A stretch of DNA of 53,277 nt from assembly GCA_036393295.1 (NCBI GenBank), contig DASWHF010000050.1:1-53277 (forward strand), read 5' to 3'. Below, piece after piece: positions 38,431 through 47,752 of the stretch (positions are counted from its first letter, which is position 1; each line of letters starts with the position of its first letter). This DNA comes from DASWHF01 sp036393295. GTDB lineage: Bacteria > Pseudomonadota > Gammaproteobacteria > Acidiferrobacterales > UBA6901. Made by a program: the position numbers and the translations under genes. The notes under the pieces were generated by a model. That model saw only the letters and a list, made by a program, of their open reading frames with translations. It was not told the DNA's origin and made no database searches.

Positions 38431-40361
38431 CTATCGAGCCCGGCCCGCGACGCCTGCGGCGCCGGCGGGGTGTAGCTGGTATGGCCGCTCTGGGTGTGCT
38501 TGGCGGTGTACATGGCGACCACGGCGCGCTGGATGAGCGTCTCGGCGTCCTCGCCGTGGTCGGGGAACAAGGTGATGCCGATGCTCGCGGACACGCGCAC
38601 GACCTGCTCGTCGAGACGGATCGGCTCGTCCAGTGCGCTCAGCAGCCGCTGCGCCGGCATGCCCACGCGATCGGACTCGATGACCGGCAGCAGCACGCCG
38701 AACTCGTCGCCCCCCAGGCGCGCGAGCGTATCGGCGGCGTGCAGCGCGCCGCGCAGGCGTTGGCCGACCTGCTGCAGCACGCGGTCGCCGAGGAAATGCC
38801 CGAGCGTGTCGTTGATCTCGCGGAAGCGATTGATATTGACGACCAGCACCGCGAGCGGCCGGGACTCGCGCCGCGCCATCGACAGCGCCTGCGTCAGCCG
38901 GTCGACGAACAGCGTGCGGTTCGGCAGGTCGGTCAGCAGGTCGTGCAGCGCCTGGTGCTCCATGGCGGTGCTCTGCAGTTTGCGCTCGTGGATGTTGGAC
39001 ACCGCGCCGGACAGCCGCACCGGCTTGCCCTCCTGGTTCCACAACGCCTTGGCGCGTTCCAGCACCCAGATGTAATCGCCGCGCTTGGTGCGCACGCGGT
39101 GCTCGGAGACGAAGCTGTGGCTGCGGCCTTCGAGGTAGTTGTCGAGCTGGATCAGCGTCAGCTCCAGGTCCTCGGGATGGATACGGCTCATCCAGTCGGC
39201 GAAGGTCGTGCCGATCTCGTCGTCGTAGCCGATGTAGCCGAGCATCTCCTTCCAGCGCGTCGAGAAGTACACCTGGTCCTTGTCCACGTCCCAGTCCCAG
39301 ATCGCGTCGTTGGTGCCGCTCACCGCGAGGATGAAGCGCTCCTCGGTGTCGCGCCGGGCGCGCTCGGCCTTGCGGTAGCGCGACATGTAGGTCAGGCTGA
39401 GCAGGATCAGCGCCACCAGCACCGCCGACAGGATCAGGAACAGGTTGACCACCATGTTTTGGCGGTGTGCCGCGGCCAGGCTGCGGCCGGGATCGAGGTG
39501 GGCGGCGGCGGTGTAGAGCGTCGCCCCGTAGGTATTGGTCCCGTAGTCCTGGATCAGGCGCTGGGCGCGCTCCGAGACCAGGTAGTCGAGGAACTCGGCG
39601 GCCAGGCGCTGATTGACGTCCGGCACGCGGTGACCGTTGACGACGATCGCGCTGTAGACGTTGCGCAGCCGCGGATGATCGCGGTACAGCGGCGCGAGCG
39701 TCTGCTGCAGCGCCTCGCGATTCGCCAGGTAGGTGCCGGTGTCTGCGATCGCGTAGGCCTCGAACTGCGCCGCCTGCTTGAGTGTCGCGGCCGCGCTCGA
39801 TCCGGTGTCGGTGTAGCCGACCCAGTCCGGCGTGATGCCGGCCATCTCCCACAGCGCGTTGATGCGCTGGGTGGTGCCGGAGGCGGTGGCCGGGGTGAGG
39901 AACGGCACCTGTTCCCGCGCCAGGCGCTTCAGCACCGCGACCAGGTCGGTCTCGCGCCGCAGCCGCAGCGGATCGTCCGGCGGACCGAACAGGACGTAGT
40001 CGTCGTACAGGATCTCGCCGCGGTCGAGGCCGAAGCCTTGCTCGACGAACTGGTCCTCGCTCGGGCGGTGATGGGTGATGATCAGGTCGGCGCGGCCCTC
40101 ACGGCCGACTTCGAGGGTCCTGAGCGCTCCGGTCGGCTCGATGCGGATCTCGGTGCGCGGCCGTATCAGCCGGAAGTCGTCGGCCAGCGCCGTCAGCACG
40201 CCGGTGTCGGTGAGCGTCGATGCCGCGACGATGCGCAGGGTGTTGGCCCCGGGCGCGGCGACCGTTGCCGGCGCGTCCGCCCGGGCCGTGGCCGCGGCCA
40301 GGGCGCAGGCCAACGCGACCGCGGTGCGGCCGGCCTTTCCCCGTCTGATCAACTGATGCAC
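38427..40361 (-). CDS. Diguanylate cyclase with TupA-like periplasmic sensor and PAS domain
   Basis: About 644 residues. A signal peptide is followed by a periplasmic-binding domain (about 42-305) with LRIVAASTLTDTGVLTALAD, ADLIITHHRPSEDQFVEQGF and YDDYVLFGPPDDP, strongly reminiscent of tungstate-binding TupA. Then come a transmembrane helix (about 307-330), a PAS domain with PAC (about 345-465) and a GGDEF domain about 475-635 with intact LGGDEFGVLL. It should make c-di-GMP in response to a periplasmic oxyanion, possibly tungstate or molybdate. The GTG at 40361 was chosen as it starts just before the signal peptide. The C-terminus (ASRAGLDS) ends in a MITE. Confidence 0.85.
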   Translation of the reverse strand: MHQLIRRGKAGRTAVALACALAAATARADAPATVAAPGANTLRIVAASTLTDTGVLTALADDFRLIRPRTEIRIEPTGALRTLEVGREGRADLIITHHRPSEDQFVEQGFGLDRGEILYDDYVLFGPPDDPLRLRRETDLVAVLKRLAREQVPFLTPATASGTTQRINALWEMAGITPDWVGYTDTGSSAAATLKQAAQFEAYAIADTGTYLANREALQQTLAPLYRDHPRLRNVYSAIVVNGHRVPDVNQRLAAEFLDYLVSERAQRLIQDYGTNTYGATLYTAAAHLDPGRSLAAAHRQNMVVNLFLILSAVLVALILLSLTYMSRYRKAERARRDTEERFILAVSGTNDAIWDWDVDKDQVYFSTRWKEMLGYIGYDDEIGTTFADWMSRIHPEDLELTLIQLDNYLEGRSHSFVSEHRVRTKRGDYIWVLERAKALWNQEGKPVRLSGAVSNIHERKLQSTAMEHQALHDLLTDLPNRTLFVDRLTQALSMARRESRPLAVLVVNINRFREINDTLGHFLGDRVLQQVGQRLRGALHAADTLARLGGDEFGVLLPVIESDRVGMPAQRLLSALDEPIRLDEQVVRVSASIGITLFPDHGEDAETLIQRAVVAMYTAKHTQSGHTSYTPPAPQASRAGLDS

Positions 40362-40437
40362 CCGTTCAAGCCCCTGATGCAAGTATAGATACCGGCCGGC
40401 CCGGCGGTGGCCCGGCGGACGAAAGGCGCCGTCGGGC

Positions 40438-40887
40438 CTAGCCATGCCGGGGCGCCGGTCGCTCGGACAGCCGCCCCAGGCAGTCCAGATAACCGGCCGG
40501 GTCGGGGGCGGCGGCCTCGCGCGAGGCTTGCCATAGCATCTCCGCCAGGCAGTCCATCATGCGATGCTGGGCGCGGTGGGCGTCGGCCTCGCGCTCGAGC
40601 AGCGCCTGGAAGCGGGCGCGCACGCCGCTCGGCTGGTCGATCGACAATTGCTCCTCGATCGCCAGATGCATGCCGAGATGCATGAAGGGGTTGGTCGTGC
40701 CGGTTTCCGGCGGGAAGTCGCGGTCCTCCGCGGCGGCCGGATCCTCGAGCAGGGCGTGATACTCGGGATGCTGGGCGACGACCGCGACGATCATCGTCTC
40801 GACGCCCTCCAGGGGCTGACGATCGCGATAGCGCTGCCAGGCGCGGCAGAACACGGCGCGGATCGCTCGGCGGTCGTGGCCGTACAT
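40438..40887 (-). CDS. DUF1841-family protein
   Basis: A 149-residue conserved protein of unknown function. MYGHDRRAIRAVFCRAWQRY, QHPEYHALLEDP and ETGTTNPFMHLGMHLAIEEQ followed by ADAHRAQHRMMDCLAEMLWQ match the DUF1841 family closely, including its conserved His and Glu residues that look metal-binding. It starts 4 bases after the FIST gene stop codon and is the last gene of the rsxB-nth-FIST run. Confidence 0.88.
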   Translation of the reverse strand: MYGHDRRAIRAVFCRAWQRYRDRQPLEGVETMIVAVVAQHPEYHALLEDPAAAEDRDFPPETGTTNPFMHLGMHLAIEEQLSIDQPSGVRARFQALLEREADAHRAQHRMMDCLAEMLWQASREAAAPDPAGYLDCLGRLSERPAPRHG

Positions 40888-40891
40888 GGCT

Positions 40892-41986
40892 TCAGGCCTG
40901 GACCGCGAACAGGCCGAGGACGGTGGAATACTGGTAGAGGTGGTTGCCCTCGTCCAGCGGGCCGATCTCGCCGTTGCCGTAGAAGCCGATGACCGGCAGC
41001 CCGGGGAAGCTCGCGCGCAGTTGGTCAAGATCGCGGTCGCGATCGCCGTAGAAATGCGGGCCGCGACCCATGCACGGGAACATGAGCGCGAACGCCGGTG
41101 TCTTGCCGAGCGCGGCATGGCTGCGCTCGATGGTGCGGCGCATGTCGCGCTCGGCGGTGAGCGTGTCGCGCATCGCCCAGAACAGCCGTTCGCCGCGCGC
41201 CAGCGGGTGCGACAAGGTGATCGACTGCTCGTTGAGGTTGGCCGAGACGATATGATTCAAACGGTAGCGGCCCTCGCGGATCGCGGTCCGCGGGTCGCCG
41301 AAGGTGACGCCGCCCATGATGAGATGCAAAGGAATGCGCTCCATCTCGCGCACGCCGACCGGCAGCGACTTGACCAGGACGTTGAGCGCCGGATAGTTGC
41401 CGAGCCGCAGCACGTCATAGCCCTGCACCTCGGCGACCTCGATCGGCGAGGTCAGGGCGCGCACGCCCTGCGAGGCGAGCAGGGCGCCGCGGCTGCCGGC
41501 GATGACGACCTCGGCGCGGCCGCTCTCGGCGATGCGCGACCCGCTCCACACCTTGAACGGCCCCTGGCCGGTGAGATCGCCGGACACCGCGCCGATGCGC
41601 GGCGCCGGGCTGTCGAACCACTCGGCGCTCATGCCGGAGGGCGTGCAGAGCGTGACCACTGCCTGCTCGCCTTCGGGCTCGGGCAGCGCCAGGCGCAGCG
41701 GGTCGCCGAACACCATGGCGGCGACACCGGGGCTGTCGAGCAGCCACTCCTGCTCGGTGAGCACGCCGGCGCCGGTGCAGCCCACCACCTGCATGCTGCC
41801 GGCGGCGCGCGCCGCGGCGCGCAGCGCGCCTTCCGGATCGGGGGCGAAATGCGGGGTCAGGAACAACAGCACGCCATTGGCGCGCGGGACGGCGGCGCGC
41901 TTCAGGGCCGCAGCGACGGCCTGGGCGGCGAGCTCCGGCGTGGCCTGCGGGCCGTGGCTGAGGCCGGTGGCGACGGGCTGGCTCAT
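40892..41986 (-). CDS. FIST-domain sensor protein
   Basis: A 364-residue cytosolic protein with FIST N (about 35-220: VLLFLTPHFAPDPEGALRAA, MQVVGCTGAGVLTEQEWLLD) and FIST C (about 230-350: VSANLNEQSITLSHPLARGE, then FPCMGRGPHFYGDRDRDLDQ and GFYGNGEIGP). FIST domains are thought to sense small ligands such as amino acids and often accompany signalling proteins; here it is stand-alone. Its ATG overlaps the nth stop codon by four bases, so it is coupled to nth. Confidence 0.9.
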   Translation of the reverse strand: MSQPVATGLSHGPQATPELAAQAVAAALKRAAVPRANGVLLFLTPHFAPDPEGALRAAARAAGSMQVVGCTGAGVLTEQEWLLDSPGVAAMVFGDPLRLALPEPEGEQAVVTLCTPSGMSAEWFDSPAPRIGAVSGDLTGQGPFKVWSGSRIAESGRAEVVIAGSRGALLASQGVRALTSPIEVAEVQGYDVLRLGNYPALNVLVKSLPVGVREMERIPLHLIMGGVTFGDPRTAIREGRYRLNHIVSANLNEQSITLSHPLARGERLFWAMRDTLTAERDMRRTIERSHAALGKTPAFALMFPCMGRGPHFYGDRDRDLDQLRASFPGLPVIGFYGNGEIGPLDEGNHLYQYSTVLGLFAVQA

Positions 41987-42618
41987 GGGTCTACTTTATC
42001 GCCGTACTCGCATAAATCATAGATCACGCAGCCGCCGCAGCGCGGCTTGCGCGCGGTGCAGGTGTAGCGGCCGTGCAGGATCAGCCAGTGGTGGGCGTCG
42101 TGCCGGTAGGCCGGCGGCACGGCCTTGAGCAGCGCGCGCTCGACCTCCAGCACGTTCCTGCCGGGCGCGAGCCCGGTGCGGTTGGCCACTCGGAAGATAT
42201 GGGTATCGACGGCGATGGTCGGCTCGCCGAAGGCGGTGTTGAGCATGACGTTGGCGGTCTTGCGGCCCACGCCGGGCAGGGCCTCCAGCGCCTCGCGCGT
42301 GCGGGGCACGCGGCCGCCGTGGCGCTCCACCAGCAGCCGGCAGGTTTTCATGATGTTCGCGGCCTTGGTGTTGTACAGGCCGATGGTCTTGATGTGGCGC
42401 TTCAGGCCCCGCAGGCCGAGATCGCGCATGGCCTGCGGCGTGTCGGCGACGGCGAACAGCTTTTCGGTCGCCTTGTTGACGCCCTTGTCGGTGGCCTGGG
42501 CGGAGAGGATCACGGCGATCAGCAGCTCGAAGGGTGAGCGGTAGTTCAGCTCGGTGGTCGGTTCGGGGTTCGCGCGTTTCAGACGCTCGAACAGCGCGCG
42601 CCGGCGGGCCGGGCTCAT
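41983..42618 (-). CDS. nth: Endonuclease III
   Basis: A 211-residue DNA glycosylase/AP lyase of base excision repair that removes oxidised pyrimidines. The helix-hairpin-helix is LEALPGVGRKTANVMLNTAF with catalytic Lys; the catalytic Asp is in VDTHIFRVANR. The C-terminal 4Fe-4S ligands are in YTCTARKPRCGGCVIYDLC (C-x6-C-x2-C-x5-C). The rsxB-nth pairing is widespread in gammaproteobacteria. The ATG overlaps the rsxB stop codon by four bases. Confidence 0.96.
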   Translation of the reverse strand: MSPARRRALFERLKRANPEPTTELNYRSPFELLIAVILSAQATDKGVNKATEKLFAVADTPQAMRDLGLRGLKRHIKTIGLYNTKAANIMKTCRLLVERHGGRVPRTREALEALPGVGRKTANVMLNTAFGEPTIAVDTHIFRVANRTGLAPGRNVLEVERALLKAVPPAYRHDAHHWLILHGRYTCTARKPRCGGCVIYDLCEYGDKVDP

Positions 42619-43265
42619 CGCGATGCGCCCGTGCGCTTCGCGCGCACGCGCGCGACGGCGGCGCGGATCTCGGCGCGGCGTTCGGCGCGGTTGTGCGCGC
42701 GGGCGGCCTCGGCCGCCCGCTCGTCACGCCGGCGCGCGAGCCGGGCGAAGTGCGCGGCCGCGAGCCGTCGCCAACGTGCCGCCTCGGCGTCGCCGTACTC
42801 GGGCCACGCTGATGACGCGTTGCGCGGCGCGGCCGCCGGGATCAACACGATGCAATCGACCGGGCAGGGCGGCAGGCACAGCGCGCAGCCGCTGCAGTCG
42901 GCGGCGATTATGGTATGCATGAGCTTGGGCGCGCCGACAATGGCGTCCACCGGGCAGGCGTCGAGGCATTTGCGGCAGCCGATGCACCGCGGTTCGTCGA
43001 TCACGGCGCGCACCCGCGGTCGTGGCGCGCCGAAGCGCGCGTCGAGCGCTTGCGCCGGCCTGCCCAGCAGGCGCGCGAGCAGGGCGATGGTGGCGTCGCC
43101 GCCGGGCGGGCATTGATTGATCGCGGCGGCGCCGTCCGCCAGCGCCTGCGCATAATCGCGGCAGCGCGGGTAGCCGCAGAGCGTGCACTGGGTCTGGGGC
43201 AGGCAGGCGTCGAGGCGGTCGACGCGGGCGGTCGCGTCGCCAGTTTTGGGTGTTTCCGTCGGCAT
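42615..43265 (-). CDS. rsxB: RsxB/RnfB-like electron transport protein
   Basis: A 216-residue iron-sulfur protein. The Fes domain near residues 18-45 (CLPQTQCTLCGYPRCRDYAQ) carries a C-x5-C-x2-C-x4-C motif and is followed by two 4Fe-4S clusters (CIGCRKCLDACPVDAIVG; CSGCALCLPPCPVDCIVL). Unlike full RnfB it lacks the N-terminal membrane helix, and no other rnf genes are present, so it is likely a soluble ferredoxin-like electron carrier, perhaps for reduction of Fe-S proteins such as Nth. Arg/Ala-rich C-terminal tail. First gene of the minus-strand operon. Confidence 0.88.
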   Translation of the reverse strand: MPTETPKTGDATARVDRLDACLPQTQCTLCGYPRCRDYAQALADGAAAINQCPPGGDATIALLARLLGRPAQALDARFGAPRPRVRAVIDEPRCIGCRKCLDACPVDAIVGAPKLMHTIIAADCSGCALCLPPCPVDCIVLIPAAAPRNASSAWPEYGDAEAARWRRLAAAHFARLARRRDERAAEAARAHNRAERRAEIRAAVARVRAKRTGASR

Positions 43266-43348
43266 GGGAAGTGAGTATGGTATCGCGGCGGCGCGGGCGC
43301 AATATAATGGTCCGCCACGGCCGCTCCACCCGAACCGAGGATCGCGAC

Positions 43349-43840
43349 ATGCCCGAAGTCCCCGATGCCCCGCGCCCCGGCTTCGTCGCGCGCGGCGGCC
43401 TGTGGGTGCTGGCGCAGATTCCGGTGCTGGCCGGCGCGGCGCTGGTCCCGTGGTGGTTGCGCGGCGGCCGCCCCGATTCCGCCGATTCGCTCGTCGGGCT
43501 GGGCGGTTTGCTGGTGCTGGCCGGTATCACGATGTCGGTACTCGGGCTGGTGCAGCTCGGCGATGCGCTGACGCCCTATCCACATCCGCGCGACGGCGCG
43601 CACCTGCGGCGCGACGGCGTTTATCGCCATGTGCGCCACCCGATATATGCCGGCCTCATGTTCGCCAGCCTGGGCTGGGCGCTCGCCTGGTCGAGCGCCG
43701 TCGGGATGGTGTACGTCGTCGCCGTGGTGGTGTTCTTCGACCGCAAGGCGGTGCGCGAGGAGCGCTGGTTGGGGGAGCGTTACGCCGACTATGCAGCCTA
43801 CCGGCAACACACCCGGAAATTCCTTCCGGGCATCTACTGA
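43349..43840 (+). CDS. Isoprenylcysteine carboxyl methyltransferase-like membrane protein
   Basis: A 163-residue protein with four hydrophobic helices. It has the ICMT/PEMT signature GVYRHVRHPIYAGLMFASLG, an SAM-binding region, and EERWLGERYADYAAYRQHTR near the C-terminus. Bacterial members methylate diverse acids or are uncharacterised. The start ATG at 43349 follows a GAGG box. It diverges from rsxB and converges with metG. The substrate cannot be inferred. Confidence 0.85.
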   Translation: MPEVPDAPRPGFVARGGLWVLAQIPVLAGAALVPWWLRGGRPDSADSLVGLGGLLVLAGITMSVLGLVQLGDALTPYPHPRDGAHLRRDGVYRHVRHPIYAGLMFASLGWALAWSSAVGMVYVVAVVVFFDRKAVREERWLGERYADYAAYRQHTRKFLPGIY

Positions 43841-43867
43841 GCCGCCCCGCGCGGTGCGGGGATCGGC

Positions 43868-46354
43868 TTACTTGACCCGCATGCCCGGCTGGGCGCCGCT
43901 GTCCGGTGCCAGGATCCACAGCTCCTTGCCGCCCGGGCCGGCGGCCAGCACCATGCCTTCGGAGACGCCGAACTTCATCTTGCGCGGCGCAAGGTTCGCG
44001 ACCACCACCGTCAGGCGCCCCTCCAGGTCCTTGGGATCGTAGGCGCTGCGGATGCCGGCGAAGATATTGCGGGTCCTGCCCTCGCCGATGTCGACGGTGA
44101 GCTGCAGCAGCTTGTCGGCGCCTTCGACGTAACCGGCCTTCTCGATGCGCGCGATGCGCAGGTCGACCTTGGCGAAATCATCGATGGTGATGGTCGAACT
44201 CCCCTCTCCCTCCGGGAGAGGGGCCGGGGGTGAGGGCTCAGTCATGGGCAATCGTTCCTCGAGTGCGTTCCAGATGGATTCCAGCACGGCCTCGGTTTCC
44301 GTAAGAACGTCGTTGTTCCAGAACCGCAGGACCGTGATTCCTTGTTGCGTGAGGACGCGGGCGCGTGCCGCGTCCTGCGCTGCGTGCTCCTGGTGTTGCC
44401 CGCCGTCCAGCTCCACGCCGAGCCGGGCATCGTGGCAGTAGAAATCGAGGATGTAGCGCTTGCCGTCCGCTTCAATCGGGTGTTGGCGGCGGAACTGTGC
44501 GTCATGCACGCGGCGGTCACGTAACAGCTCCCAGAGCAGCCGTTCGGCGTCCGTTTGCTCGCTGCGCAGACGGCGGGCGAACTCGATGAGTTTCTTTGGC
44601 GGTAGGATCTTTCGAGCCGGTTTGCCCTCACCCCCGGCCCCTCTCCCGGAGGGAGAGGGGAGGTTCAGGCTCTCTTTGGATTCGTCCAACATTGCCGCGA
44701 CGTGCTTGGGATCGACGCGTGTCGCGAGATGCTGATAAGGGTGAATTGGATGATCGGCTATTAATGACCCGGCATCATTCCAGGTGAGCGGCCTAATGTT
44801 TAAAAACAGCTCCGCTTGTTCAGAAAGTGCAGGCAGGATTGGCTTCAAATAGAGGGTTAAGAGACGGAACATGTTGAGCCCTACGCTGCAGACGTCACGC
44901 AGATACTCTTCTCTGCCGGCATCCTTGGCAATCTCCCACGGCCGCTCTTTGTCAATATATTCGTTCGCCAAATCGGCAAGCCGCATGATCTCCTTTGTTG
45001 CCTTGGCAAACTCTCGACCTTCATAGAACTCTGCAATTGTGTTCGCGGCGTTTTGAAATGTGCTGAGAATCTCGCCTTGCCCGGCATCCCATTTGTACCT
45101 AAGCTGGTTGGCCTTGCTTAGCTTTCCGTTGAGACGTCTCGTGACAAACGAAGCGGTTCTGCTCGCGATGTTGACATATTTTCCAACAAGATCACTATTA
45201 ATTCGTGCTACAAAATCGTCCATATTCAGGTCGATGTCCTCGACGCGCGGCCCGAGCTTGGCGGCGAAGTAATAGCGCAGGTATTCCGGATTCAGGTGAT
45301 TGAGCCAGGTGCGCGCGTTGATGAAAGTGCCGCGCGACTTGGACATCTTCTGGCCGTCGACCGTGAGGAAGCCGTGGGCGTAGATCGCCGTCGGCTTGCG
45401 GAAGCCGGCGCCCGCCAGCATCGCCGGCCAGAACAGCGCGTGGAAGTAAAGGATGTCCTTGCCGATGAAGTGATAGAGCTCGGTCTTCGCGCCTTGGCCC
45501 CACCAGGCGTCGAAGTCCAGCCCCAAGCGCGCGCACAGGTTCTTGAAGCTCGCCATGTAGCCGATCGGCGCGTCCAGCCAGACGTAGAAATACTTGCCGG
45601 GCGCGTCCGGAATCTCGAAGCCGAAGTAGGGCGCGTCGCGCGAGATGTCCCAGTCCTTCAGGCCCGCGGCGAACCACTCATCGAGCTTGTTGGCGACCTC
45701 CGGCTGCACGTGGCGCGGCTGGGTGATGTCCGGAAACAGCCAGGCGCGCAGCGCGTCCTCGAAATCGCCGAGCTTGAAGAAGTAGTGCTCCGAGTCCTTT
45801 TCGACCGGCGTGGCGCCGGACAGCGCCGAGACCGGGTTCTTGAGCTCGGTCGGCGCGTAGGTCGCGCCGCACACCTCGCAGGAATCGCCGTACTGGTCGG
45901 GCGCGCCGCAACGCGGGCAGGTGCCGCGGATGAAGCGGTCCGGCAGGAACATGTTCTTGACCGGATCGAACGATTGCTTGATGACGCGCCGGGTGATGTG
46001 CCCGCCGGCCTTGAGCCGCTCGTAGATCAGGCCAGCGAGCTCGCGGTTCTCGTCGGAGTGAGTCGAATAGTAGTTGTCGAAGCCGATCCGGAAGGCCTCG
46101 AAGTCGCGCCGGTGCTCGTCGTGCATGCGCCGAATCAGCGCCTCGGGGCTCAAGCCCTCCTTCTCGGCGCGCAGCATGATCGGCGTGCCGTGGGTGTCGT
46201 CGGCGCAGACGTAATAACACTCCCGCCCCTTGAGCTTGTGGAAGCGCACCCAGATGTCGGTCTGGACGTACTCCACGAGATGCCCGAGGTGGATCGGGCC
46301 GTTGGCGTAGGGGAGGGCGCTGGTGACGAGGATCTTTCGGTTCGGCTCGGACAT
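43868..46354 (-). CDS. metG: Methionyl-tRNA synthetase with in-frame DUF559 insertion
   Basis: An 828-residue protein. The catalytic domain has PYANGPIHLGH at the N-terminus and KMSKS near residue 335. The zinc knuckle CPRCGAPDQYGDSCEVCG is intact. The anticodon-binding domain is about 390-555, and the C-terminal EMAP-II-like tRNA-binding domain begins at IDDFAKVDLRIARIEKAG (about 722). Between them, residues 565-718 are a foreign insert with a DUF559 domain flanked by repeat-encoded peptides (PSPSGRGAGGEG and PSPPAPLPEGEG). Without it the enzyme is 675 residues, close to E. coli MetG (677). Residues of roughly 375-563 come from visibly lower-G+C DNA. All essential motifs are intact, so it is probably functional. 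Start at 46354. Confidence 0.95.
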   Translation of the reverse strand: MSEPNRKILVTSALPYANGPIHLGHLVEYVQTDIWVRFHKLKGRECYYVCADDTHGTPIMLRAEKEGLSPEALIRRMHDEHRRDFEAFRIGFDNYYSTHSDENRELAGLIYERLKAGGHITRRVIKQSFDPVKNMFLPDRFIRGTCPRCGAPDQYGDSCEVCGATYAPTELKNPVSALSGATPVEKDSEHYFFKLGDFEDALRAWLFPDITQPRHVQPEVANKLDEWFAAGLKDWDISRDAPYFGFEIPDAPGKYFYVWLDAPIGYMASFKNLCARLGLDFDAWWGQGAKTELYHFIGKDILYFHALFWPAMLAGAGFRKPTAIYAHGFLTVDGQKMSKSRGTFINARTWLNHLNPEYLRYYFAAKLGPRVEDIDLNMDDFVARINSDLVGKYVNIASRTASFVTRRLNGKLSKANQLRYKWDAGQGEILSTFQNAANTIAEFYEGREFAKATKEIMRLADLANEYIDKERPWEIAKDAGREEYLRDVCSVGLNMFRLLTLYLKPILPALSEQAELFLNIRPLTWNDAGSLIADHPIHPYQHLATRVDPKHVAAMLDESKESLNLPSPSGRGAGGEGKPARKILPPKKLIEFARRLRSEQTDAERLLWELLRDRRVHDAQFRRQHPIEADGKRYILDFYCHDARLGVELDGGQHQEHAAQDAARARVLTQQGITVLRFWNNDVLTETEAVLESIWNALEERLPMTEPSPPAPLPEGEGSSTITIDDFAKVDLRIARIEKAGYVEGADKLLQLTVDIGEGRTRNIFAGIRSAYDPKDLEGRLTVVVANLAPRKMKFGVSEGMVLAAGPGGKELWILAPDSGAQPGMRVK
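44201..44660 (-). mobile_element. DUF559 endonuclease cassette with 36-bp terminal inverted repeats inside metG
   Basis: The perfect inverted repeats 44201-44236 and 44625-44660 (36 of 36 identical) enclose a 388-bp body that encodes a complete DUF559 domain in the metG frame: IEFARRLRSEQTDAERLLWE, AQFRRQHPI, ILDFYCHDARLGVELDGGQH (D-x-n-E-x-D nuclease core), and VLRFWNNDVLTETEAVLESI. There is no stop codon, frameshift or own start codon inside. Each arm contains its own hairpin. I see no clear target-site duplication. DUF559 belongs to the Vsr/PD-(D/E)XK-like nucleases. Confidence 0.85.
44665..45228 (-). other. metG: Low-G+C tract inside metG
   Basis: This segment of metG has visibly lower G+C and different codon choice from the rest. 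Two 60-base lines I counted (45001 and 45121) are 47% and 50% G+C, against roughly two-thirds in neighbouring lines. It abuts the DUF559 cassette on its 5' side and ends abruptly near 45228. It encodes the anticodon-binding part of MetRS and reads like a recombined allele from another species. Confidence 0.65.
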
Positions 46355-46545
46355 TTGCCGCGATTGTAAACGAAAATCCCTTTTGCGAGGCGCCCTTGCG
46401 TGCCCGCGGTGCCGGGCGGCCGCCGCCGGCTCGCGCGCCGGGACCGCCGATAACCTACTGATGTTGGGGCCAAACATGACATTTGCCGGCGCTCAGTGTA
46501 GGATGGCCGGCCCGGTTGGCCCATTATTTTCATCGGAGAGTCACG

Positions 46546-47637
<1,092 letters not shown>

Positions 47638-47650
47638 AGACAAGAAATTT

Positions 47651-47725
47651 GCCACGGGGAGCACGGGGGACACGGGGTTTAACCTTGTTTGTTATTTTCC
47701 CCGTATCCCCCGTGCTCCCCGTGGC
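47651..47725. repeat. CCACGGGGAGCACGGGG-type inverted repeat
   Basis: Two 27-base arms (47651-47677 and 47699-47725) are reverse complements with one mismatch, separated by a 21-base AT-rich loop, filling most of the mrp-dcd gap. It could fold into a strong hairpin that ends mrp transcription. The organisation of short G-rich units mirrors the AAGTAGCAAGTGGC elements at 20859 and 23688. Confidence 0.8.
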
Positions 47726-47752
47726 TAATCATTCTTTTCCAATGATCACGCG

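Noticed and set aside
44201..44660. The DUF559 region as a frameshift or assembly chimera in metG
   Set aside because: The frame is open throughout, both flanks align with MetRS in the same frame, and the exact 36-bp inverted ends indicate an element rather than a misassembly, though long-read confirmation would be decisive.
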